Source of the DNA: Flavobacterium noncentrifugens | GTDB taxonomy: Bacteria > Bacteroidota > Bacteroidia > Flavobacteriales > Flavobacteriaceae | Reading direction: 5' to 3' | NCBI RefSeq assembly: GCF_900100375.1 | Contig: NZ_FNEZ01000005.1 | Span: 271,913-335,912, forward strand | DNA length: 64,000 bases | Part shown: piece by piece, positions 9,084 through 17,518 of the stretch | Layout of the letters: each line of letters opens with the position of its first letter | How positions within the stretch are numbered: position 1 is the stretch's first letter | The notes under the pieces: model-generated | The model's input: only the letters and a program-made list of their open reading frames with translations | What the model was told of the DNA's origin: nothing | Database searches by the model: none | Program-made: the position numbers and the translations under genes

Positions 9084-9152
9084 ATGAAATTTACAATTTG
9101 CAATATGTGTCGAATGATGTGGAAGACTTCCGCAGAGAACACTATTGCCTGA
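9084..9152 (+). CDS. Met/Cys-rich leader peptide 1 of the metY operon
   Basis: A 22-codon ORF (ATG 9084, TGA 9150). Its core reads CNMCRMMW: Cys at 6 and 9, Met at 8, 11 and 12, rare residues concentrated over seven codons. The last third encodes GCAGAG (9132-9137), exactly complementary to CTCTGC (9183-9188) in the 5' arm of the following terminator. Starvation for Cys or Met would stall a ribosome on codons 6-12, leave GCAGAG free and block terminator 1. Function as a sensor, not as a mature protein, is inferred from this layout and from the downstream sulfur amino acid genes. Confidence 0.7.
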   Translation: MKFTICNMCRMMWKTSAENTIA

Positions 9153-9176
9153 TTTTAAATTTTTAAAATATAAAGC

Positions 9177-9209
9177 AAAAGCCTCTGCCAACCGCAGGGG
9201 CTTTTTTTA
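9177..9209 (+). terminator. Attenuator terminator 1
   Basis: A 12-bp stem (9177-9188 with 9194-9205, one G-U pair), loop CAACC, then a T run. The 3' arm CCGCAGGGG resembles CCGCAGAG inside leader ORF 1 (9130-9137), as expected of a segment that competes for the same 5' arm. Confidence 0.85.
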
Positions 9210-9244
9210 TTTCAATCTGTTTCAAAATTAAAAAATTACAAAAA

Positions 9245-9334
9245 ATGAATTTTCCAGTAGCAAGCCAAATGATGATCTGTTGTATGATGTGTATGTGCAT
9301 CCCGAATTGCTATTGCCAAAAGCGAAAGATCTAA
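9245..9334 (+). CDS. Met/Cys-rich leader peptide 2 of the metY operon
   Basis: A 29-codon ORF (ATG 9245, TAA 9332-9334). Residues 9-18 are MMICCMMCMC, and two more Cys occur at 22 and 24: in all five internal Met and six Cys. Codons 24-26 overlap CCAAAAG (9316-9322), complementary to CTTTTGG (9362-9368) in the 5' arm of terminator 2. A ribosome stalled in the Met/Cys run leaves this segment free to pair and lets RNA polymerase read into metY; a ribosome reaching the stop covers it and permits termination. Too short and composition too extreme for an ordinary protein. Confidence 0.8.
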   Translation: MNFPVASQMMICCMMCMCIPNCYCQKRKI

Positions 9335-9340
9335 TCTTTG

Positions 9341-9393
9341 TTATAGTTCAAACTATAAGCCCTTTTGGTAAGCCAGCCAAAAGGGCTTTTTTA
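9341..9393 (+). terminator. Attenuator terminator 2 with preceding hairpin
   Basis: A perfect 12-bp stem (AAGCCCTTTTGG 9357-9368 with CCAAAAGGGCTT 9377-9388), 8-nt loop and six T. A small hairpin TTATAGTT-CA-AACTATAA (9341-9358) touches its base and may serve as a pause site that synchronises polymerase with the ribosome. It lies 50 bp before metY with no gene stop near, so it is an attenuator, not a gene-end terminator. Confidence 0.85.
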
Positions 9394-9443
9394 TTCCCGA
9401 AAAATTACACATCTAAATATCTAATTACTAAAATCTATTTATC

Positions 9444-10736
9444 ATGAGCACACAGAAATTTGCAACAAACGCACTACACGCAGGACACGATGTTACCAAA
9501 ACCGGAGGAACCAGAGCCGTGCCGATTTACCAAACGACTTCTTATGTTTTCAACAACGCCGAACATGCAGCCAATCTTTTCGGACTTGCAGAACCGGGAT
9601 TTATCTACACCCGATTGAACAATCCAACGAATGACATTCTCGAACAACGCCTCGCCGCACTTGAAGGTGGAATCGCAGCAGTGGTCACCGCATCAGGAAC
9701 TGCCGCGTTAACTACAGCACTTTTGGTATTATTGAAATCGGGCGACCATATCGTAGCGTCAAACAGTTTGTACGGCGGAACTTACAATTTATTGAATGTG
9801 ACTTTGCCAAGATTGGGCATTACAACGACTTTTGTCGATCCGTCAAATCCCGATAATTTCACGAAAGCGTCCAAAGAAAATACCCGCGTATTTTTTGCAG
9901 AAACACTTGGAAATCCAAAGCTTGATGTACTTGATCTCAAAGCCATTTCGGCGGAAGCCAAAGCGTTCAAAGTGCCTTTTATTGTTGACAACACCGTTCC
10001 ATCGCCATACCTTTTGAATCCGATCGCATACGGTGCAGATATCGTCATTCATTCCTTAACCAAATACATATCTGGAAATGGAACGTCTCTCGGAGGTGCC
10101 ATCATCGATGCCGGAAACTTCGACTGGAGCAATGGAAAATTTCCTGAATTTACAGAGCCTTCAGCCGGTTACCACGGACTCGTTTATCATGAAGCACTCG
10201 GGAATGCAGCATTCATCGCAAAAGTCCGCATCGAAGGTTTGCGGGATTTCGGCGGTGCGCTGAGTCCGTTTAACGCTTTCCAGATTATTCAGGGCCTCGA
10301 AACTTTGCCGATCCGAATTCAGAAACACAGCGAAAATGCATTGGCTTTGGCCGAATGGCTTGAAGCGCACGAAGATGTGGAATGGGTCAATTATCCGGGA
10401 TTAAAATCGAGTAAATACTACGAACTCGGACAACAATATTTGCCGAAAGGGCAAAGCGGAATCGTGACATTTGGCCTTAAAGGCGGCTATGAGTCCGCTA
10501 AAAAAGTAGCCGACCAGACCAAATTGTTTTCATTATTGGCCAACATCGGCGATACCAAATCACTGATCATTCATCCAGCAAGTACGACACACCAGCAATT
10601 ATCAGACGAACAGCAATTGGCAACCGGAGTTTCAAAAGACCTGATTCGTTTGTCTGTCGGAATCGAAGACATCGAAGATTTAAAAGCCGACTTAAAAGCG
10701 GTATTTGCCAATATCAAAAACCCTCAATTAGCGTAA
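9444..10736 (+). CDS. metY: O-acetylhomoserine sulfhydrylase
   Basis: PLP enzyme of the Cys/Met metabolism family that makes homocysteine from O-acetylhomoserine and sulfide. The 430-residue length fits MetY rather than MetB/MetC (about 385-400). Visible: YQTTSYVFNNAEHAANLF, GFIYTRLNNPTNDILEQR (PLP phosphate contacts), and the PLP-lysine motif HSLTKYISGNG near residue 206. First gene of an operon with osmC (2-bp gap). metX and hom follow, and no cystathionine route genes are present, so direct sulfhydrylation is the likely route. Its leader holds two Met/Cys attenuators. Confidence 0.93.
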   Translation: MSTQKFATNALHAGHDVTKTGGTRAVPIYQTTSYVFNNAEHAANLFGLAEPGFIYTRLNNPTNDILEQRLAALEGGIAAVVTASGTAALTTALLVLLKSGDHIVASNSLYGGTYNLLNVTLPRLGITTTFVDPSNPDNFTKASKENTRVFFAETLGNPKLDVLDLKAISAEAKAFKVPFIVDNTVPSPYLLNPIAYGADIVIHSLTKYISGNGTSLGGAIIDAGNFDWSNGKFPEFTEPSAGYHGLVYHEALGNAAFIAKVRIEGLRDFGGALSPFNAFQIIQGLETLPIRIQKHSENALALAEWLEAHEDVEWVNYPGLKSSKYYELGQQYLPKGQSGIVTFGLKGGYESAKKVADQTKLFSLLANIGDTKSLIIHPASTTHQQLSDEQQLATGVSKDLIRLSVGIEDIEDLKADLKAVFANIKNPQLA

Positions 10737-10738
10737 TC

Positions 10739-11197
10739 ATGAGTTTAAAAACCGTAAATGTTTTAGGATATGCTGTCGGCAATGGCCAGTTTGTAGTCAA
10801 GGCGCAAAGCTTTGACGTCAGAATCAGTAAAAATCCGCTTGCGCCAGAATTAGAAGGCCCAAGCCCGATTGAATATTTGCTCGCCGGTTTCGCCGGATGC
10901 ATTAATGCCGTGGGAAAAATTGTTGCTAAAGAACTGAACATCGGCCTGAAATCACTTCAGGTCGAGATTTCGGGAACCTTGGAACTCGATAAATACAATG
11001 GGAAGGAAACCGATAAACGCGCGGGTTTTGAATCGATCCAAATTGTTGTAAAACCAACATCTGACGCGACTTTAGAACAACTCAAAAACTGGATTCAGAT
11101 CGTCGAATCCCGCTGCCCCATTCAGGACAACATCGTTAATCCAACTCCGGTGCACCTGACTTTGCTCAAAGAATACGATTCGGCCAACGCGGCTTAA
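10739..11197 (+). CDS. OsmC family protein
   Basis: A 152-residue OsmC/Ohr-fold protein. The two family cysteines are visible in GFAGCINAV (about residue 59) and ESRCPIQDN (about 124), so a thiol peroxidase activity is possible. It starts 2 bp after metY ends and is followed by a terminator-like hairpin. Linkage to sulfur amino acid synthesis suggests a job in sulfur or thiol handling, which is inference. Confidence 0.85.
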   Translation: MSLKTVNVLGYAVGNGQFVVKAQSFDVRISKNPLAPELEGPSPIEYLLAGFAGCINAVGKIVAKELNIGLKSLQVEISGTLELDKYNGKETDKRAGFESIQIVVKPTSDATLEQLKNWIQIVESRCPIQDNIVNPTPVHLTLLKEYDSANAA

Positions 11198-11233
11198 TCG
11201 CAAAATAAATTGTTTGTTTTTTGTTTGTTTGTT

Positions 11234-11276
11234 AAAACTGCAACGGCCGACACGTTTTCGGCCGGGCAGTTTTTAA
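11234..11276 (+). terminator. Hairpin terminator between osmC and metX
   Basis: Long stem: AAAACTGC, a small internal loop, CGGCCGA, loop CACGTTT, then TCGGCCG and GCAGTTTT with a T run. It lies 11 bp before metX, so it may be an incomplete terminator that lowers metX-hom expression. Confidence 0.75.
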
Positions 11277-11286
11277 AAAAGAAATC

Positions 11287-12291
11287 ATGGGAAAATTAAA
11301 GAAAATAATCATAAGCGATTGGATCACTGAGAACGGAAAATCGCATCAAAATGTGCCGTTATTCTGGCAAAAATTTGGCCCTGAAATTGGAACCGCACCG
11401 ATTGTTTTGGTCAATCACGCACTCACCGGAAATTCTAATGTTGCCGGAGAAAACGGCTGGTGGAATGCACTTATTGGAAAAAATAAAACCATAGACACCA
11501 ATGATTTTACCGTGATCGCGTTCAACATTCCCGGTAACGGATTTAATGGCGAATATGAAAACCTGATCCACAATTACAAAGATTTTACCGCAAAAGACAT
11601 CGCCCAGATTTTTTGGCAGGGTTTGATTGCATTGAAAATTGAAAATTTATTTGCCATTATCGGTGGAAGCCTTGGCGGCGGAATTGCCTGGGAAATGGCG
11701 GCTTTGCATCCAACAAAAATCGAAAATCTCATTCCGGTTGCCACCGATTGGAAAGCGACCGATTGGGTCATTGCAAATGTATGGATACAAGACCAGATCC
11801 TCAACAATTCAGACAACCCAATTTCTGATGCACGCATTCATGCGATGTTGCTTTACCGCACGCCGCAATCGCTCGGACTCAAATTCAACCGCGAAAAACC
11901 AGCAGGAGAAATCCGTTTTCTCATCGAGACCTGGCTGTTGCATCACGGTGAAAAATTGCAAAACCGCTTCAGATTAGCGTCATATAAATTGATGAACCAT
12001 CTTTTAAAAACGGTCGATATTTCAAAAAACTATCAGAGTTTTGAGGCTGTAGCCAATGAAATTCAGGCAAATATTCACGTCATTGCTGTCGATTCCGACT
12101 TGTTTTTTATTCCGCAGGAAAATCGCGAAACAGTTTCCAGCTTGCAGCAAACCAAATCAAATATCTTTTACCACGAAATCAAATCCATCCACGGACACGA
12201 TGCATTTTTAATCGAATTCGAACAATTGTCTAAAATCATCCAACCGATTTTCAACACCCAAAAACAACCCAGCTATGTCACTCAAAATTAA
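11287..12291 (+). CDS. metX: Homoserine O-acetyltransferase
   Basis: Transfers acetyl from acetyl-CoA to homoserine, giving the MetY substrate. A 334-residue alpha/beta-hydrolase-fold protein: NHALTGNSN (oxyanion region, about residue 45), nucleophile elbow GGSLGGGIAWEMA (Ser about 129), VDSDLFFIPQE (Asp about 275) and HGHDAFLIE (His about 303) form the MetX triad. Slightly shorter than typical MetX (350-380). Its 3' end overlaps hom by 17 bp, so the two are translated from one message. Confidence 0.9.
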   Translation: MGKLKKIIISDWITENGKSHQNVPLFWQKFGPEIGTAPIVLVNHALTGNSNVAGENGWWNALIGKNKTIDTNDFTVIAFNIPGNGFNGEYENLIHNYKDFTAKDIAQIFWQGLIALKIENLFAIIGGSLGGGIAWEMAALHPTKIENLIPVATDWKATDWVIANVWIQDQILNNSDNPISDARIHAMLLYRTPQSLGLKFNREKPAGEIRFLIETWLLHHGEKLQNRFRLASYKLMNHLLKTVDISKNYQSFEAVANEIQANIHVIAVDSDLFFIPQENRETVSSLQQTKSNIFYHEIKSIHGHDAFLIEFEQLSKIIQPIFNTQKQPSYVTQN

Positions 12292-13402
12292 TATCATCCT
12301 TTTCGGAATCGGAAATGTCGGCAGTACACTCATCAATCAGATCGTCGAAAGCAAGCAATTCTTCCTCGAAAGCCAAAATATCGAACTCCGGTTTCCAATC
12401 ATCACCAATTCAACTTTAGCGTTCTTCGAAAAAGACGGATTAAAAAACAAATGGGAAGCAACCCGAGGCGAAGCCGAACTGAGCGGAGCTAATTTTGCAC
12501 AATCGGCCATTCCATTTAACATCGAGGACATTATCGAATATGTGCAATTCCAAAACCTCGAAAACCTGATCGCCGTAGATGCAACCGCCAGTTCACATCT
12601 CGTAAAATCCTACATTCCACTCATCCAAAACGGATTTCACATTGTCGCCGCAAACAAAATTGCAAACACGTTGCACAACGATTTTTACGCAGCACTTAGA
12701 AGAAACTTCAAAAAATTCGACAAGCAGTTTTTATACGAAACCAACGTCGGAGCCGGATTGCCAATTATCAATACTATAAAAGACTTACACCATTCCGGAG
12801 AAAAAATCACCAAGATCCGCGGCGTATTCTCAGGTTCGTTAAGTTACATTTTCAACCGTTTCGGAAAAGAAAATATTCCGTTTTCCCAAATTCTCCACGA
12901 CGCAGAAAAAATCGGTTACACCGAACCCGATTCCAGAGAAGATCTTTCCGGAAATGATGTCGCCAGGAAATTACTCATTTTGGCCCGCGAACTCGGCCTC
13001 GAAACAGAATTCTCAAACATCAAAATCACCTCTTTACTGCTCCCAAACCTAAACGAAAAGCACTCTAAAGCCGAATATTCGGTCAATAAATTGTTATTCG
13101 ATAAACCTTATCAAACCGCCAAACTCACCCAAAAAGAAAACCACGTCCTGCGTTACATCGGCGAACTCGACCTAATCCAAAAAACACTCGAAGTCAAACT
13201 TACATCTGAACCCGAAAGTTCGCCACTCGGCCAACTCAAAGGCGCCGACAGCCTCATCGAAATCTACACGAATTCCTACGGTGAAAACCCAATCGTCATC
13301 CAGGGCGCCGGAGCAGGAAAAGAAGTCACCGCACGCGGCGTACTCACCGATATTCTCAAAATCGCCAGCCAGATCCGCGTCAAAGAATCCCTTTTTGCCT
13401 AA
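12275..13402 (+). CDS. hom: Homoserine dehydrogenase
   Basis: Reduces aspartate semialdehyde to homoserine, the acceptor for MetX. The 375-residue protein has an N-terminal NAD(P) fold (FGIGNVGSTL), AANKIANT near 127, FSGSLSYIF near 185 and the catalytic signature GYTEPDSREDLSGNDVARK near 210-230, very like the C-terminal half of ThrA-type enzymes. No aspartate kinase domain and no ACT domain are present, so allosteric threonine control through ACT is not expected from this copy. It overlaps metX and ends before a terminator. Confidence 0.92.
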   Translation: MSLKINIILFGIGNVGSTLINQIVESKQFFLESQNIELRFPIITNSTLAFFEKDGLKNKWEATRGEAELSGANFAQSAIPFNIEDIIEYVQFQNLENLIAVDATASSHLVKSYIPLIQNGFHIVAANKIANTLHNDFYAALRRNFKKFDKQFLYETNVGAGLPIINTIKDLHHSGEKITKIRGVFSGSLSYIFNRFGKENIPFSQILHDAEKIGYTEPDSREDLSGNDVARKLLILARELGLETEFSNIKITSLLLPNLNEKHSKAEYSVNKLLFDKPYQTAKLTQKENHVLRYIGELDLIQKTLEVKLTSEPESSPLGQLKGADSLIEIYTNSYGENPIVIQGAGAGKEVTARGVLTDILKIASQIRVKESLFA

Positions 13403-13408
13403 ATCCAG

Positions 13409-13437
13409 CCTGCAGCGACAACGTTGTAGGTTTTTTT
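13409..13437 (+). terminator. Intrinsic terminator of the metY-hom operon
   Basis: A 9-bp stem with two G-U pairs (13409-13417 with 13422-13430), ACAA loop and seven T, just after the hom stop. Confidence 0.75.
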
Positions 13438-13449
13438 CGTCAAATGCAG

Positions 13450-13480
13450 TTGCAAAATCCAATGCGATTGCCTTACTTTG
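13450..13480 (+). promoter_or_regulatory. Promoter of the metH-metF operon
   Basis: TTG (13450-13452), 21-bp spacer, TACTTTG (13474-13480), a near match to the TAnnTTTG box. Start near 13487, shortly before the SAM riboswitch. Confidence 0.55.
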
Positions 13481-13503
13481 CAGGGTTCATAAACATACTG
13501 ACT

Positions 13504-13601
13504 GTTATCACGAAAGGCCGAGGGATAGACCCTGTGAAGCCTTAGCAACCCTTTATCTTAAAGAAGGTGCTACATTCTACCCGTTTTTCGGGACAGATAA
13601 C
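13504..13601 (+). promoter_or_regulatory. SAM-I (S-box) riboswitch upstream of metH
   Basis: P1 arms GTTATC (13504-13509) and GATAAC (13596-13601) enclose the S-box core: ACGAAAGGCCGAGGGA, GACCCTGTGAAGCC, GCAACC (13546-13551), AAGAAGGTGCTA (13561-13572) and the hairpin CCCGTTTTTCGGG. These match the conserved order of SAM-I aptamers. SAM binding is expected to lower metH-metF expression. No convincing terminator hairpin is visible directly downstream, so the mode of control is unclear. Confidence 0.92.
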
Positions 13602-13654
13602 CACGAGATTTTCTCCCTTTCCATGATACAATTTTTATTTTTTTGAAGCACAAC

Positions 13655-13750
13655 AGCTGGTTTCCAGTTCATGTTTTGTCCCGCTTTTCGCTGCAATCTT
13701 TTATGCCATGAAAAATGGCAAAAAAGGATTTTCGCTGCAATCGGGGCTAA
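13655..13750 (+). repeat. Dispersed inverted-repeat element, subfamily A (diverged copy)
   Basis: Carries the family core TTTTCGCTGCAATC...TTTT, a variable palindromic centre (TGCCAT/ATGGCA) and AAAAAAGGATTTTCGCTGCAATCGGGGCTA. It lies inside the metH leader between riboswitch and start codon. Confidence 0.75.
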
Positions 13751-13829
13751 TTGATAAAGTTTCCGTTTTCAAAACTGCCTTTCGCCTTGCGACTTCGTGG
13801 CAAAAACAAACGCCTTCATGGCAATAAAA

Positions 13830-14831
13830 ATGTCAAAAGTAACCCAGGAAATACAAAAAAGAATTCTCGTCCTCGATGGCGCCATGGGAACAATGCTGCA
13901 ACGCTATAACTTCTCAGAAGAAGATTTCCGTGGCGAACGCTTCAAGGATTTTCCGCATTCGCTCAAAGGAAACAACGATTTATTGTCTCTGACACAGCCG
14001 CAGGCGATCCGCGACGTGCATGCGCAATATTTCGAAGCAGGCGCCGATATCGTAGAAACCAACACGTTCTCAGGAACTACAATCGGGATGGCCGATTACC
14101 ATCTCGAAGATCTGGTATACGAACTCAACTATGAATCGGCTAAACTTGCCCGCGAAGTCGCCGATGCATTCACTGCCAGAAATCCAAACAAACCAAGATT
14201 TGTCGCCGGTTCGATCGGCCCGACAAACAGAACAGCAAGCATGTCGCCCGATGTCAATGATCCGGGTTTCCGCGCCGTCACTTTCGACGATTTAAGGATC
14301 GCATACAAACAACAGGTCGAAGCGCTAATCGATGGAGGAAGCGATATTTTATTGGTCGAAACCATATTCGATACCTTAAATGCCAAAGCTGCCTTGTTCG
14401 CCATCGAAGAAGTCAAAGAAGAAAGAAACCTCGACATTCCGGTCATGGTTTCAGGCACCATCACCGATGCTTCGGGACGCACCTTGTCGGGGCAAACGGT
14501 TGAAGCTTTTTTAATTTCGATTTCGCATATTCCGCTATTAAGCGTCGGATTCAATTGCGCCCTCGGAGCAGATCAATTAAAACCATATCTGAAAAGATTG
14601 TCCAGAAATACAACTTTGAATATTTCTGCACACCCAAACGCCGGACTTCCAAATGCTTTCGGCCAATACGACCAAACGCCGCAAGAAATGCAGGCGCTGA
14701 TCCGCGAATACCTCGAAGACCATTTGATCAACATCATCGGTGGCTGTTGCGGTACCAATCCCGATCACATTCGCCTCATCGCTGAAGTTGCCGCAGAATA
14801 TGAACCACGAAAAATCGAAGTAACCACCTAA
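13830..14831 (+). CDS. metH: Methionine synthase, homocysteine-binding module (split MetH, part 1)
   Basis: The N-terminal homocysteine S-methyltransferase barrel of cobalamin-dependent methionine synthase as a separate 333-residue protein. Visible: [15 protein letters not shown] at the start and the zinc/homocysteine cysteines in FNCALG and [10 protein letters not shown]. The start at 13830 puts ten residues before KRILVLDG, like E. coli MetH; an ATG at 13818 and a GTG at 13797 are in frame. It ends TAATG, overlapping the start of part 2 by one base, so the two halves are coupled and should work as one enzyme. This is a clean gene split, not a frameshift. Confidence 0.92.
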   Translation: MSKVTQEIQKRILVLDGAMGTMLQRYNFSEEDFRGERFKDFPHSLKGNNDLLSLTQPQAIRDVHAQYFEAGADIVETNTFSGTTIGMADYHLEDLVYELNYESAKLAREVADAFTARNPNKPRFVAGSIGPTNRTASMSPDVNDPGFRAVTFDDLRIAYKQQVEALIDGGSDILLVETIFDTLNAKAALFAIEEVKEERNLDIPVMVSGTITDASGRTLSGQTVEAFLISISHIPLLSVGFNCALGADQLKPYLKRLSRNTTLNISAHPNAGLPNAFGQYDQTPQEMQALIREYLEDHLINIIGGCCGTNPDHIRLIAEVAAEYEPRKIEVTT

Positions 14832-17512
14832 TGGCTGACGCAGACTGTAATAAATACTTAAAATTATCGGGTCTCGAACCGTTAATTGTCACTCCCGAAA
14901 CGAATTTCGTCAACGTTGGCGAACGCACGAACGTTACTGGTTCCCGAAAATTCCTTCGTTTAATTAAAGAAGAACGCTACGAAGAAGCGCTCGACGTTGC
15001 CCGCGCCCAAGTCGAAGGCGGCGCCCAGATCATTGATATCAACATGGATGAAGGCATGCTCGACGGTGTTCATGCGATGACGACTTTCCTAAACCTCATC
15101 GCTTCCGAGCCTGATATTTCCCGAGTTCCATTGATGATCGACAGTTCCAAATGGGAAATTATCGAAGCCGGACTCAAAGTCGCGCAGGGAAAAAGCGTTG
15201 TCAATTCAATTTCTTTAAAAGAAGGCGAGGCCAATTTCATCCACCAAGCAAAACTTGTAAAACGCTACGGTGCGGCTGTGATTGTAATGGCATTCGACGA
15301 AAACGGACAGGCCGATTCGTATGAACGCCGCATCGAAATCTGTAAAAGATCTTACGATGTGCTCGTTGATAAAGTAGGTTTCCCGGCCGAAGACATTATT
15401 TTCGATCCAAATATTTTTCCGGTTGCCACTGGTATGGACGAACACAAGCTCAATGCGCTCGATTTCTTTCGGGCAACGAAATGGATTCGGGAAAATTTGC
15501 CGTATGCTCATGTTTCGGGCGGTGTCAGCAATGTGTCGTTTTCTTTCCGTGGAAACGACAAAGTCCGCGAAGCGATGCATTCGGCATTTTTGTACCACGC
15601 GATCCAGAACGGCATGACGATGGGAATTGTAAATCCCGAAATGCTCGAGGTCTATGATTCAATCGATAAAGTCTTACTCGAACACGTTGAAGATGTTTTA
15701 TTAAATCGCCGCGACGACGCAACCGAAAGGCTTTTAGATCTGGCCGAAACCTTCAAAGGCGATTACAAAGCCAATGAAAAGGCAGTTCAGGAATGGCGGG
15801 CGCTTCCGGTTCAGGAACGGTTGACGCATGCTTTGGTCAAAGGCGTTGATGAATTCATAGAAATTGATGTCGAAGAAGCGCGCCAACTCGCAGTAAAACC
15901 CATCCAGGTCATCGAAATCAATTTGATGGCCGGAATGAACGTTGTAGGCGATTTGTTCGGAAGCGGGAAAATGTTCCTGCCACAGGTCGTTAAATCGGCG
16001 CGCGTGATGAAAAAAGCAGTCGCGTATTTACTTCCTTATATAGAAGCCGAAAAAGACGGAACGTCACAAAGCGCTGGGAAAATCCTGATGGCAACTGTAA
16101 AAGGCGACGTGCACGACATTGGAAAAAATATCGTTTCAGTCGTTTTAGGCTGCAACAATTATGAGATTGTCGATCTTGGTGTGATGGTTTCCCCAGAGAA
16201 AATCATCGAAATGGCGATCAATGAAAATGTAGACATCATCGGCCTCAGCGGATTGATCACGCCGTCGCTAGATGAGATGGTGTATCTGGCCAAAGAACTC
16301 GACAAACTCAATATTAAAATCCCAATCATGATTGGAGGCGCCACAACTTCACGCGCCCATACAGCAGTCAAAATCGCGCCGGAATACAGGGAAACGGTTG
16401 TTCATGTGAATGATGCCTCGCGTGCCGTAACCGTTGCCGGAAATCTGGTCAATGCCAATACAAAACTCGAATATTCAAAGGCGCTAAGATCAGAATATGA
16501 CGAATTGCGCGAAGGTTATTTGAACCGTTCCCGCGATAAAAATTTCCTGACGATAGAGCAGGCGAGAGCCAATAAATTAAAGCTCGACTGGGAAAATTTC
16601 ACCCCGAAAAAACCAACATTTATTGGCGTAAAAACGATAGAAGTTGATGTCGAAACTTTGGTTCCGTACATTGACTGGACACCATTTTTCAGGACGTGGG
16701 AATTGTTCGGGAAATATCCGGCGATTTTAACCGATGAAATCGTGGGCGAACAGGCGCAGGATGTTTTCAAAGACGCCAAAGCGATGCTCGACGTGATTTT
16801 GAAAGAAAACAAACTGACGGCAAAAGGCATTTACGGGATTTTTCCTGCGAATACAATTAATGACGATGACATTGAATTGTGTGACGAAAACGGAAAAAAA
16901 CTGCAAACCTTTTTGACTTTACGACAGCAATCGCAAAAAACAAAAGGCGCATTTAATTTGGCTTTGGCCGATTTTGTCGCTCCGAAAGATTCCGGGAAAA
17001 CCGATTACATGGGTGCTTTTTGCGTCACGACCGGTTTTGGAGTAGACGAATGGGCAGCCGAATTTGAAAAAAATTTAGACGATTACAATTCGATCATGGT
17101 CAAAGCGCTCGCCGATCGTCTGGCAGAAGCTTTCGCCGAATACCTGCATGAGAAAGTCCGCACCGAAATCTGGGGTTATGCGTCTGAGGAACATTTGTCG
17201 AAGCAGGATTTAATTGAAGAAGAATACAAAGGCATTCGCCCGGCACCAGGCTATCCGGCCTGTCCTGACCATTTGGAGAAACCAACGATCTGGAAATTGC
17301 TAAATGTAGAAGAAGCTATTGGCGTGACCTTGACTGAAAGTATGGCGATGTGGCCGGCTTCATCGGTTTCGGGTTATTATTTTGGAAACCCGGAAAGCAA
17401 GTATTTCGGGCTTGGAAAAATCAAAGAAGACCAGGTGGTCGATTATGCCAAACGCCGCAGCATTCCTACGGAAAAGGCGATGAAATGGCTGAATCCGAAT
17501 ATAGCCGATTGA
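14831..17512 (+). CDS. metH: Methionine synthase, folate, cobalamin and reactivation modules (split MetH, part 2)
   Basis: 893 residues in order: pterin-binding barrel ([14 protein letters not shown] near 26; [11 protein letters not shown] near 72), cobalamin cap, B12-binding Rossmann domain with [10 protein letters not shown] (His ligand near 428) and GLSGLITPS, and the AdoMet-dependent reactivation domain ([11 protein letters not shown] near 615; [12 protein letters not shown] near 800). Transfers methyl from methyl-tetrahydrofolate through cobalamin to homocysteine held on part 1. Downstream metF supplies the methyl donor. Confidence 0.95.
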   Translation: MADADCNKYLKLSGLEPLIVTPETNFVNVGERTNVTGSRKFLRLIKEERYEEALDVARAQVEGGAQIIDINMDEGMLDGVHAMTTFLNLIASEPDISRVPLMIDSSKWEIIEAGLKVAQGKSVVNSISLKEGEANFIHQAKLVKRYGAAVIVMAFDENGQADSYERRIEICKRSYDVLVDKVGFPAEDIIFDPNIFPVATGMDEHKLNALDFFRATKWIRENLPYAHVSGGVSNVSFSFRGNDKVREAMHSAFLYHAIQNGMTMGIVNPEMLEVYDSIDKVLLEHVEDVLLNRRDDATERLLDLAETFKGDYKANEKAVQEWRALPVQERLTHALVKGVDEFIEIDVEEARQLAVKPIQVIEINLMAGMNVVGDLFGSGKMFLPQVVKSARVMKKAVAYLLPYIEAEKDGTSQSAGKILMATVKGDVHDIGKNIVSVVLGCNNYEIVDLGVMVSPEKIIEMAINENVDIIGLSGLITPSLDEMVYLAKELDKLNIKIPIMIGGATTSRAHTAVKIAPEYRETVVHVNDASRAVTVAGNLVNANTKLEYSKALRSEYDELREGYLNRSRDKNFLTIEQARANKLKLDWENFTPKKPTFIGVKTIEVDVETLVPYIDWTPFFRTWELFGKYPAILTDEIVGEQAQDVFKDAKAMLDVILKENKLTAKGIYGIFPANTINDDDIELCDENGKKLQTFLTLRQQSQKTKGAFNLALADFVAPKDSGKTDYMGAFCVTTGFGVDEWAAEFEKNLDDYNSIMVKALADRLAEAFAEYLHEKVRTEIWGYASEEHLSKQDLIEEEYKGIRPAPGYPACPDHLEKPTIWKLLNVEEAIGVTLTESMAMWPASSVSGYYFGNPESKYFGLGKIKEDQVVDYAKRRSIPTEKAMKWLNPNIAD

Positions 17513-17518
17513 GTATTT

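Larger units (their letters stand above)
8944..9443 (+). promoter_or_regulatory. 500-bp leader region of the metY operon with two tandem attenuators
   Basis: After the upstream gene's terminator this region holds, in order: a weak promoter candidate (TTG 9031-9033, GAAGTTTG 9054-9061), Met/Cys leader ORF 1 (9084-9152), terminator 1 (9177-9209), Met/Cys leader ORF 2 (9245-9334), a small hairpin (9341-9358), terminator 2 (9357-9393), and the metY start at 9444. Everything between 9084 and 9393 fits two successive ribosome-mediated attenuators. Confidence 0.75.
13403..13829 (+). other. Leader region of metH
   Basis: 427 bp without a protein gene: hom terminator, promoter, SAM-I riboswitch, an AT-rich segment with a T run (13631-13644), then a copy of the GC-rich dispersed repeat (about 13655-13750). 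The long reading frame that crosses this stretch runs through the riboswitch and is not a gene. Confidence 0.7.

Noticed and set aside
11234..11276. A third leader-type attenuator before metX
   Set aside because: There is no short ORF with Met or Cys codons between osmC and the hairpin.
13281..13646. A 121-codon open frame on the plus strand after hom
   Set aside because: It overlaps the end of hom, runs through the terminator, promoter and the SAM-I riboswitch, and has no protein-like features.
13623..13646. A seven-codon ORF (MIQFLFF) after the SAM-I riboswitch as another leader peptide
   Set aside because: Too short, no relevant amino acid and no terminator pairing.
14829..14833. Frameshift or pseudogene in metH
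   Set aside because: Both halves have complete domains and the junction is a normal TAATG coupling site between modules.
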